Shown: piece after piece, positions 7,621 through 13,955 of the stretch | How the letters are laid out: every line of letters begins with the position of its first letter | How positions within the stretch are numbered: the first letter of the stretch is position 1 | Assembly: GCA_003022985.1 (NCBI GenBank) | Contig: PXTV01000058.1 | Location: 1,362-15,316, forward strand | Origin: Bacteroidetes bacterium SW_11_45_7 | GTDB lineage: Bacteria; Bacteroidota; Bacteroidia; Chitinophagales; SW-11-45-7 | Length of the DNA: 13,955 bases | Reading direction: 5' to 3' | Program-made: the position numbers and the translations under genes | Notes under the pieces: generated by a model | Seen by the model: the letters and a program-made list of their open reading frames with translations, nothing else | Told to the model about the DNA's origin: nothing | The model's database searches: none

Positions 7621-8853
7621 TCAGGTTGTTGGATTGGTGATCCGTCCTATAAACAAGAGTGTAGCTGTTTCTTTTTCCCTGATGGCCAAAACAAAGGGAC
7701 GATCAACGCGCATGACAGGAGGCATAGAGGTAATGCCCACCCCCACAGAAGTAGCAGCAGCAGCTTCTGTCCCCTCCTCGTCTACCTTAAGGTGCACTTT
7801 GTGTTTTACATTATCAATAAAAAGCTGTTGCCCTGCTTCTTGGTTGATTCCTTCAAAATTTGCCCGTTGAGGATCAAATGCAACTCCCATTCCCATATCC
7901 ATTAACACCTCCTTCATCTCTTTTTTAGAATTGAGCTCAAATTTAGGGAGGTATAACTCTCGTCTGCCGGCAGAATCTCCTTCAGATACAAGGGATTTCC
8001 ATTTTTGAGCTCTCATATTTTGAATAACGTTATCCACTGTTCCCTTTTTGGGCAACAAGATCGTCATGCGGTACGAGCCATTGCCATAAGGAATTTCAGC
8101 TACTTCAAGGCTATCGGTGCTATGGTAGTAAAAGTTGGTCTTCTCATAGTGCATCATGGGCACCTGCGCATTTGAGCCATCAGGAAGTTCAAACTGACCT
8201 GGTGATGTTTTGCCGGGGTCAAAAGCATTGGTCCATTTGCCATTGAAATAAGTGGCATTGATAAGGAACATGACATGTTGATCATCAATCTCTTCGATAA
8301 TCCTGGTAATCTTTCCTCCTGTATTTTGCTCAACCCAATGATTGATTGTCTTTTTAGCTGTGGGCGATGTAAAATCCAGGCCAATCAACTGGCTATGGTA
8401 ATAGTGCTTTGTGGTATCGATAAATGACTGATCTAGTGAAAATGTATGTCGATACCAGATCGAATTCGCTATATGATTGGTGACATTTGAATCGATTGAA
8501 GGGAGCGTCTCTAATAGTTTTTTATGCGTATTGTTAATAGCATGATTTCTTATTCCTTGTTTTTTAAGCGCTTTTGTCATTTGCCCCTTTGTTTCCCCTT
8601 TTGCGCCATTGAACATCATGCAAAGGGCCATATTCATACTGATTGGCGAAATAAGGATATTGTCTTGTTCCTTTTTTGCCATCTGTTTCAGAAGGGAAAT
8701 ACCAAACTCTTTGTTCCTTTTAATGACATCCCTCTCAGATTCAGTAATTTCCATTAATTGAGGAGATCCAGTTTTTGATGGATGTTGATCTTTGGCACAT
8801 CCGGCAAGCATATAAAAAATAGTGATGGCATAAACAAGTGTGATGGCGTTCAT
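7621..8853 (-). CDS. Serpin family protease inhibitor, predicted lipoprotein
   Basis: The 410-residue protein has the full serpin length. It begins with a hydrophobic segment ending in a lipobox (LAGC, Cys19), so it is probably a lipid-anchored envelope protein; the n-region lacks Lys or Arg, which is unusual for a signal peptide. Serpin marks are NILISPISMNMALCMMFNGAKG near residue 65, INATYFNGKW in the middle, and the C-terminal signature RPFVLAIRE...LLFIGRITNP. The reactive-centre hinge EEGTEAAAAT (359-368) fits the small-residue consensus of inhibitory serpins, so it should trap a serine or cysteine protease by loop insertion. Aligning SMPP with the SIPP of alpha-1-antitrypsin puts P1 at Thr375 and P1' at Ser376. 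The ATG is the only start: an in-frame TAG lies just ten codons upstream without another start codon. It is divergent from the phosphatase gene. The target protease is unknown. Confidence 0.92.
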   Translation of the reverse strand: MNAITLVYAITIFYMLAGCAKDQHPSKTGSPQLMEITESERDVIKRNKEFGISLLKQMAKKEQDNILISPISMNMALCMMFNGAKGETKGQMTKALKKQGIRNHAINNTHKKLLETLPSIDSNVTNHIANSIWYRHTFSLDQSFIDTTKHYYHSQLIGLDFTSPTAKKTINHWVEQNTGGKITRIIEEIDDQHVMFLINATYFNGKWTNAFDPGKTSPGQFELPDGSNAQVPMMHYEKTNFYYHSTDSLEVAEIPYGNGSYRMTILLPKKGTVDNVIQNMRAQKWKSLVSEGDSAGRRELYLPKFELNSKKEMKEVLMDMGMGVAFDPQRANFEGINQEAGQQLFIDNVKHKVHLKVDEEGTEAAAATSVGVGITSMPPVMRVDRPFVLAIREKETATLLFIGRITNPTT

Positions 8854-8920
8854 ATGACTCGCTTTGCATTTAGAAATTAACTACCCTATTCTTCCACCCA
8901 AAGGTGGGAAAGAATTGTAT

Positions 8921-8952
8921 TTTGCAATGTTCTACGTTTAAGTTACTATTTG
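8921..8952 (+). promoter_or_regulatory. Possible promoter for the SixA-like gene
   Basis: TTTG (8921-8924), a 19-nt spacer, then TACTATTTG (8944-8952). The -7 box has one extra base against TAnnTTTG. The leader to the TTG start would be about 25 nt. A small palindrome CCACC-CAAA-GGTGG (8894-8907) lies just upstream in the shared divergent region. Confidence 0.3.
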
Positions 8953-8982
8953 AAGGAATTTATATAAACCACCTTCCCAAAG

Positions 8983-9477
8983 TTGAAAACGCTAACCTTA
9001 ATAAGACACGCTAAATCGAGCTGGGATGATCCATCATTGGCGGACTTCAACCGACCTTTGAACAAAAGGGGGCGCAATGATGCTCCTCTTATGGGGCAAA
9101 TTATTGGTACGTCTTTTAGCATGCCTGATCTTATTCTTTGCAGCCCATCAAAACGGACAAGTGAAACAATAGCAGTCATTATGAAAAAGGCCGATTATGA
9201 AATGGAGTTGCTGAAATATGAAGGTGAACTATACCTGGCTGACACAAGAACGATCCTTTATACGCTATCGCAGCTTGACAACCAATATCGTCATGTTTTC
9301 GTAGTAGCGCACAATCCGGGTATAACGGACTGCCTTAACCAATTAACGGGAGAACTGATCGATAATGTGCCCACCTGTGGTATTGCGCAAATCCAGCTCA
9401 ATATCAATGCATGGCAAGAAATCACCCCTTATTCCGGCCATCTCACATTTTACGATATTCCTAAAAACCATAAATAA
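8983..9477 (+). CDS. SixA-like histidine phosphatase
   Basis: This 164-residue protein belongs to the histidine phosphatase (phosphoglycerate mutase-like) superfamily and resembles the small SixA group, whose E. coli member removes phosphate from phosphohistidine in signalling or phosphotransfer proteins. The catalytic RHAKSSW motif is at 8-14 (R8, H9), NRPLNKRG at 23-30, CSPSKRTSET at 53-62, and the second active-site His in HNPG (110-113). The start is TTG at 8983: the active-site motif begins at residue 8, an in-frame TAA lies six codons upstream, and no ATG is available in between. No Shine-Dalgarno sequence is visible close to it. It ends about 60 bp before a bidirectional terminator. 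The substrate in this organism cannot be told from sequence. Confidence 0.88.
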   Translation: MKTLTLIRHAKSSWDDPSLADFNRPLNKRGRNDAPLMGQIIGTSFSMPDLILCSPSKRTSETIAVIMKKADYEMELLKYEGELYLADTRTILYTLSQLDNQYRHVFVVAHNPGITDCLNQLTGELIDNVPTCGIAQIQLNINAWQEITPYSGHLTFYDIPKNHK

Positions 9478-9540
9478 GACTCCTAAAAAGGATCGCTTTT
9501 TAACCATCTGTTTGCTTAGCGACTCAAGATGGCCATATTA

Positions 9541-9579
9541 AAAAAGCCCCACTCAGCAAAGAGTAGGGCTTTATTTTTA
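9541..9579. terminator. Bidirectional intrinsic terminator
   Basis: AAAGCCCCACTC and GAGTAGGGCTTT form a stem with one internal mismatch around a 6-nt loop (AGCAAA), with an A-run on the left and a T-run on the right, so it can work on both strands. It lies between the SixA-like gene (+) and the T9SS tail remnant (-), as expected for convergent genes. Confidence 0.88.
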
Positions 9580-9592
9580 ATAAAACCAAGAC

Positions 9593-9676
9593 CTATTCCT
9601 TAATACGATTCAGGTGGACTGACTTGGTCCTCACATCACTTTCTTGATTTCTGATCTTCACAACATAAATGCCAGA
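9593..9676 (-). pseudogene. Remnant of a T9SS type A cargo protein (C-terminal sorting tail only)
   Basis: Reading minus-strand codons up to a TAG at 9593-9595 gives SGIYVVKIRNQESDVRTK followed by SVHLNRIKE. This matches the end of the type A T9SS C-terminal signal, which typically has SGIY-x-V-x-I, a short polar loop, then a K-T-K-x-(I/V) strand. Upstream, the frame enters the palindromic repeat at 9675-9679 and reaches a TAG at about 9701-9703, so neither the rest of the sorting domain nor a passenger domain is present. The next gene on that side is the unrelated macro protein. The terminator at 9541-9579 is correctly placed for this lost gene. The remnant is most simply explained by a repeat-mediated deletion or insertion that removed the 5' part. 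Confidence 0.7.
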
Positions 9677-10137
9677 ATAGCCCCCAGTGGCAACTGGGGG
9701 CTATTCAGGTTCAAGTCCTTCGGACTTGAGGGTACGCCCCGGTTGGTAGCCCGACCAACGGGGTAGCGATCGTTTGTAGTTGGTGGGGACGCCAAATACG
9801 GCTGCAAAACCAGCCCCCAGTGGCGACTGGGGGCTATTCAGGTTCAAGTCCTTCGGACTTGAGGGTAAGCCAGTGTGCTAAAAAGTGCTAAGCCTGCTAA
9901 AAAGGTGTTCAAGTCCTTCGGACTTGAGGGTAAGCCCCGGTTGGTAGCCCGACCAACGGGGTAGTAATCGCTTGTAGTTGGTGAGGACGCCAACTACGGC
10001 TGCAAAACCAGCCCCCAGTGGCGACTGGGGGCTATTCAGGTTCAAGTCCTTCGGACTTGAGGGTACGCCCCGATTGGTAGCCCGACCAACGGGGTAGTAA
10101 TCGCTTGTAGTTGGTGAGGACGTCAACTACGGCTGCA
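9675..10137. repeat. Array of a 133-bp unit made of four different palindromes
   Basis: The unit contains, in order: H1 AGCCCCCAGT-GGCG-ACTGGGGGCT; H2 TCAAGTCC-TTC-GGACTTGA; H3, CCCCGGTTGGT pairing with ACCAACGGGG around AGCCCG with one bulged base; H4 GTAGTTGG...CCAACTAC with an 8-nt loop. H1 is at 9679-9702, 9812-9835 and 10010-10033. H2 is at 9711-9729, 9844-9862, 9909-9927 and 10042-10060. H3 is at 9737-9763, 9935-9961 and 10068-10094. H4 is at 9776-9799, 9974-9997 and 10107-10130. H2 starts are 133, 65 and 133 bp apart, so the middle unit has a 65-bp addition. Copies are nearly identical; differences include GGCA for GGCG in the first H1 and a mismatch in the first H4. No transposase or credible ORF lies inside. 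Confidence 0.92.
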
Positions 10138-10154
10138 GCAATTGACGTGATGGA

Positions 10155-10682
10155 TCACAATTTCCGCAAATGCTCCTCAAATACGTTGAGGTCCTTCTGG
10201 CCAAACAGGACAAAGCGCACATGTTGCGGATACTGAGCATTGGCAAGCGCCTCTTTGGTAGCATTGAGGGCAACCGGTGCCGCTTCTTCCAATGGATAAC
10301 CAAACGCACCCGTGGAAAGAGCCGGAAAAGCAATGCTTTGCAACTGATGCTGCTCGGCCGGATCGATGGCATTGCGATGGCATTGGGCGAGCAGCTCATC
10401 CTCCGGCTTATCGCGCCCATAAACGGGGCCGAGGCAGTGGATGACGTGCTCGTTGGGGAGCTGGTGGCCACCGCTTATCACGGCCTGGCCGGGTGAAATG
10501 GGCGCCATAGGGCGGCACTCCCGGGCGAGTTCAGGGCCGGCTGCCTTGTGAATGGCCCCTGCTACACCGCCACCGATTTGCAGTTGGGCGTTGGCGGCAT
10601 TGACAACCGCGTCACAATCGGGTTGGTGCGTAATATCGCCTTTGACGCATTCGATGGTTTTATTGCCGACTTGAAGTTCCAT
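10155..10682 (-). CDS. Macro-domain protein (probable ADP-ribose derivative hydrolase)
   Basis: The 175-residue protein is a single macro domain. Family motifs are GDIT (15-18), VVNAANAQL (26-34), GGGVAGAIHKAAGPEL (37-52), the LP-x-x-HVIHCLGP strand (75-85) and SIAFPALSTGAFGYP (116-130), which form the ADP-ribose pocket in MacroD/YmdB-like enzymes. These enzymes remove ADP-ribose from proteins or nucleic acids or deacetylate O-acetyl-ADP-ribose in the cytosol; which of these applies is inferred only. The ATG at 10682 begins directly before the first strand, and the length is normal. No toxin partner such as DarT is next to it. The gene looks clearly richer in G+C than its immediate neighbours, and its 3' end is only 18 bp from the palindromic array, so transfer together with or next to the repeats is possible. 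Confidence 0.9.
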   Translation of the reverse strand: MELQVGNKTIECVKGDITHQPDCDAVVNAANAQLQIGGGVAGAIHKAAGPELARECRPMAPISPGQAVISGGHQLPNEHVIHCLGPVYGRDKPEDELLAQCHRNAIDPAEQHQLQSIAFPALSTGAFGYPLEEAAPVALNATKEALANAQYPQHVRFVLFGQKDLNVFEEHLRKL

Positions 10683-10740
10683 AATCTATTTCTTTATGAT
10701 ACAGTTCATCAAAAAATCAAAGAAGCCCATTTGCTATTTC

Positions 10741-10767
10741 GCTATTCTTACCAACGGTGGGAATAGC
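10741..10767 (-). terminator. Hairpin after the small ORF, possible weak terminator
   Basis: GCTATTC (10741-10747) and GAATAGC (10761-10767) pair, with inner ACC/GGT pairs and a two-base internal mismatch. It starts four bases after the small-ORF stop codon on the minus strand. No T-run follows directly, so termination is uncertain; it may instead stabilise the 3' end or let some transcription reach the macro gene. Confidence 0.35.
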
Positions 10768-10771
10768 AAAA

Positions 10772-10942
10772 CTACCGGGCAATTGCAGCTATAGCGCTTC
10801 GATCCCCTTCATCAAGTACCTCATTGAGGGCATTTCCGTATCTCCTCAAGGCTATGATAGATCGTTCTGCCATTGCGTCTCTGCTCTTATCATCATGATA
10901 ATCATTTTTCAAGAAGTGGCCAAGTCTAACCGCTCGTGTCAT
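10772..10942 (-). CDS. Small protein of unknown function (56 residues)
   Basis: A short open frame that begins MTRAVRLGHFLKNDYHDDKS and ends RSAIAAIAR. I do not recognise it. It has no signal peptide or membrane segment; it is charged, with a likely helical middle (RDAMAERSIIALRRYGNAL). Support for it being real is positional: the ATG is 6 bp after the stop of the glycosyltransferase gene, and AGGTGA, a good ribosome binding site, lies about 6 nt before the ATG and overlaps that stop codon. A clear Shine-Dalgarno sequence is unusual among the genes of this window. A hairpin follows the stop. It is probably translated in the same mRNA as the glycosyltransferase. Its function cannot be inferred. 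Confidence 0.6.
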   Translation of the reverse strand: MTRAVRLGHFLKNDYHDDKSRDAMAERSIIALRRYGNALNEVLDEGDRSAIAAIAR

Positions 10943-10948
10943 AACTGA

Positions 10949-11551
10949 TCACCTCAGCCATCCCGGCTTTTCACGCTCCAGATCATCCTTATCATCGATA
11001 TCCGTTAGTGTGGGCAGTAAGTAGTAGGAAAGCCCCAAATTGCCACAAGTTGCTTTTGTCTCTTCCAGCAAGACAGGTTTGCTCCAGCTTTTTTGCTCGA
11101 AGAGAGCAGGATAAAGTGCGCTCATTCCCAAGAGGTAATAGCCGCCATCAGTAGCAGGTCCTATCACAACATCGTAATCATCTAATTGACGGCAGGCATC
11201 GTTAAGATGACTGGCTGTCACTGATGGACAATCCGCACCAATAATGATAGCCTTACTGTGACCGGCACCAAACACAGTTTCAAAGGCATGGTGCATTTTA
11301 CTACCTAAGTTGTCACCTTGCTGGCAATATTTTGTAAAATAGCTCGCTAACCACTCATCATTGTAGTTACTATCATCTGCATAAAAAAGATAGCGGGCTG
11401 CATGAACTTGTAAAGCAACCTCCCTGGTATGGTGCAATAACTTATGGTAAACAGCAAGAGCTTGCTCCTCACCGATATCCTTTGCTAAACGTGTCTTAAC
11501 AAGGCCCTTAACGGGATTTTTGATAAAAATAATCAGTGCCTCATCTACCAT
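10949..11551 (-). CDS. TIGR04282-family glycosyltransferase (DUF2064)
   Basis: This 200-residue protein fits the TIGR04282/DUF2064 group, GT-A-like nucleotide-sugar transferases, some members of which are named for arsenosugar biosynthesis. Motifs seen are ALIIFIKNPVKGLVKTRLA (5-23), QGDNLGSKM (78-86), the metal/nucleotide region GADCPS (105-110), GPATDGGYYLLG (131-142) and the C-terminal DIDDKDDL (184-191). I chose the ATG at 11551 over a TTG four codons earlier because AAGG precedes it and family members start about there. No arsenic or methyltransferase gene is adjacent, so the arsenosugar role is not supported by context. A small ORF follows after 6 bp. The gene is divergent from the outer-membrane protein gene. 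Confidence 0.87.
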   Translation of the reverse strand: MVDEALIIFIKNPVKGLVKTRLAKDIGEEQALAVYHKLLHHTREVALQVHAARYLFYADDSNYNDEWLASYFTKYCQQGDNLGSKMHHAFETVFGAGHSKAIIIGADCPSVTASHLNDACRQLDDYDVVIGPATDGGYYLLGMSALYPALFEQKSWSKPVLLEETKATCGNLGLSYYLLPTLTDIDDKDDLEREKPGWLR

Positions 11552-11583
11552 AAACCTTATCAATTACCGTTGCAGTATAGAAC

Positions 11584-11614
11584 TTGAAGATCAGAAATTT
11601 GTTGAGTATCTTGT
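11584..11614 (+). promoter_or_regulatory. Possible promoter for the outer-membrane protein gene
   Basis: TTG (11584-11586), a 20-nt spacer and TATCTTGT (11607-11614), a partial match to TAnnTTTG, within the 97-bp divergent gap. Leader length would be about 28 nt. Confidence 0.28.
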
Positions 11615-11648
11615 GAGGTTACAGTATTTATGCAAGAAAACCAATGAT

Positions 11649-12323
11649 ATGCATACTTTCTTTTTCTATCGTAAACAGCTCCCTCTTGCCTTTTTAATAG
11701 CTGCTTTATTTATGCTGCCGGCCCTAAACACTACAGCGCAGGACTATCCGGAAGACGACAACAACTATGAATCCGAGCCATCCCGGCAGACGAGTCAGCA
11801 AAAAGAGGACCGGCAAGAAAAGTCATCCCCTGATAAGCCGCAGCAGGACAAGGACTTCTTCAATTGGAACGATGCGTTTGTCGGTGGCAGTTTTGGCGCC
11901 CAATTCGGCTCGGTGGTTTTTGTCAATGCCTCACCTAATTTCGGTTACTATTTTACTGATAATATTGTAGGAGGTATAGGCGCCACCTACATGTTTCTCC
12001 ACGACAAGCGGCTTGCCAATAATTTAAAAATGCATGTTTACGGAGGACGCCTTTTCGGGCGTTATCACATCATCGAGGGGCTCTTTGCGCATGCGGAGTA
12101 CGAAGTTTTACGGCAGCAAGTGGTGCTGGAGGATGTTAATGTGACAACAAATCAGGAAAGAGATGGCGTAACTGTCCCCAGTTTGTTATTAGGTGCAGGT
12201 TACAGCCAAAGCTTAGGCGGCAGAAGTTCCTTCAATATTATGATCCTTTTTAACGTTCTTGAAAGCGACAACTCCCTTTACAGCAATCCCATTTTCAGGG
12301 TCGGCTTCAACATTGGGCTTTGA
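11649..12323 (+). CDS. Predicted outer-membrane beta-barrel protein
   Basis: The protein has 224 residues from the ATG at 11649, preferred to upstream starts in the same frame because it opens a signal peptide (1-31, ending ALNTTAQ). After it comes a polar, probably disordered linker (about 32-69, rich in D, E, S, Q and K), then about 155 residues with alternating hydrophobic and aromatic strands: NDAFVGGSFGAQFGSVVF (74-91), NFGYYFTDNIVGGIGATYMF, VYGGRLFGRYH, EGLFAHAEYEVL, and a C-terminal strand ending FRVGFNIGL. This is the pattern of a small barrel of 8 or so strands, and similar proteins of unknown role are common in Bacteroidota. Function is not known. It is divergent from the glycosyltransferase gene and convergent with gyrB. 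Confidence 0.75.
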   Translation: MHTFFFYRKQLPLAFLIAALFMLPALNTTAQDYPEDDNNYESEPSRQTSQQKEDRQEKSSPDKPQQDKDFFNWNDAFVGGSFGAQFGSVVFVNASPNFGYYFTDNIVGGIGATYMFLHDKRLANNLKMHVYGGRLFGRYHIIEGLFAHAEYEVLRQQVVLEDVNVTTNQERDGVTVPSLLLGAGYSQSLGGRSSFNIMILFNVLESDNSLYSNPIFRVGFNIGL

Positions 12324-12331
12324 GGTAAGAA

Positions 12332-12394
12332 GCAATCCATCGCCCCATCAGCACTTATTTTAGTCCGGTTTAGTCAATGAAAGGGCTGGATTGC
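12332..12394. repeat. Long-loop inverted repeat between the barrel protein gene and gyrB
   Basis: GCAATCCA (12332-12339) pairs with TGGATTGC (12387-12394), and inside it GCCC (12342-12345) pairs with GGGC (12383-12386), leaving a 37-nt loop. No T-run follows on either strand, so it is not a standard terminator. It is 8 bp after the stop of the barrel gene. Confidence 0.45.
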
Positions 12395-12397
12395 GTT

Positions 12398-12468
12398 CAA
12401 GGTTGAATGTTGAATGTTTGAGTGTTAAATGGGCAAGGTTCAATGTTCAAAGTCAAACCTCACCCGCT
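12398..12468. repeat. TTGAATG-type short repeats downstream of gyrB
   Basis: Imperfect tandem copies (GGTTGAATG, TTGAATG, TTTGAGTG) are followed by GGTTCAATG and TTCAAAG. It resembles a degenerate short-period repeat. No coding frame is credible here. Confidence 0.4.
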
Positions 12469-12544
12469 AAAGTTGGTTGTAACGCATTCCATTCCGGCCA
12501 ATATCCATCAATGGCGATGCAAGTCCACACTATACTACACCTCC

Positions 12545-13955
<1,411 letters not shown>

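Noticed and set aside
9878..10126. 82-codon minus-strand ORF inside the palindrome array
   Set aside because: It is made wholly of repeat sequence; the palindromes translate into low-credibility peptide that recurs with each unit, and there is no start signal or domain.
9675..10137. CRISPR array
   Set aside because: The recurring piece is 133 bp with four different palindromes and no unique spacers of regular size; no cas gene is present.
10155..10682. DarTG-like toxin-antitoxin pair built on the macro protein
   Set aside because: The protein is a single macro domain of MacroD/YmdB type and no DarT-like ADP-ribosyltransferase gene is adjacent.
10757..10948. 63-codon plus-strand ORF opposite the small ORF
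   Set aside because: It is antisense to the small ORF, which has a proper ribosome binding site and operon-like spacing; this frame has neither.
11520..11648. N-terminal extension of the outer-membrane protein
   Set aside because: It would overlap the divergent glycosyltransferase gene and bury the signal peptide 43 residues inside the protein.

Overview
The window comes from the chromosome of a member of the Bacteroidota. Three kinds of evidence support this: type IX secretion (T9SS) hallmarks (a PorP/SprF-family membrane protein, a giant PKD-repeat protein with a gliding-motility-type C-terminal sorting domain, and the remnant of a second T9SS cargo tail), a GyrB tail typical of the phylum, and TAnnTTTG-type promoter motifs with few Shine-Dalgarno sequences. 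Genus and species cannot be read from the sequence.

Layout, left to right. (1) 1-429 (-): N-terminal part of a nucleoside phosphorylase that runs off the left edge, with a good Bacteroidota-type promoter at 565-594. (2) 625-7257 (-): a two-gene surface module. A 1677-residue secreted protein with 18 PKD-like repeats and a type B sorting domain is followed 58 bp downstream by a PorP/SprF-like protein carrying an added coiled coil and a SPOR-like C-terminal domain; an intrinsic terminator at 625-664 closes the unit. (3) 7258-7620: a 363-bp AT-rich gap with a candidate promoter and palindrome. (4) 7621-8853 (-): a predicted lipoprotein serpin with an inhibitory-type hinge, divergent from (5) a SixA-like histidine phosphatase (8983-9477, +) that starts at TTG. 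(6) 9541-9579: bidirectional terminator. (7) 9593-9676 (-): a broken T9SS type A C-terminal tail. (8) About 9675-10137: an array built from a 133-bp unit of four palindromes. (9) 10155-10682 (-): a macro-domain protein. (10) 10772-11551 (-): a TIGR04282-type glycosyltransferase followed 6 bp later by a 56-codon small ORF with a clear ribosome binding site. (11) 11649-12323 (+): a predicted outer-membrane beta-barrel protein. (12) 12545-13955 (-): the C-terminal two thirds or so of gyrB.

The adhesin and the PorP-like protein are likely functional partners: PorP/SprF proteins are needed for secretion or surface retention of particular T9SS cargo, and the classic SprB-SprF pair has this gene order. 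The serpin, phosphatase, macro protein and glycosyltransferase look like independent housekeeping or accessory genes. The least explained parts are the four-palindrome array and its junction with the broken T9SS gene, the PorP-coiled-coil-SPOR fusion, the strict A/B alternation of PKD repeats, and the small ORF at 10772-10942. I see no complete defence system, CRISPR array, tRNA, rRNA or transposase.
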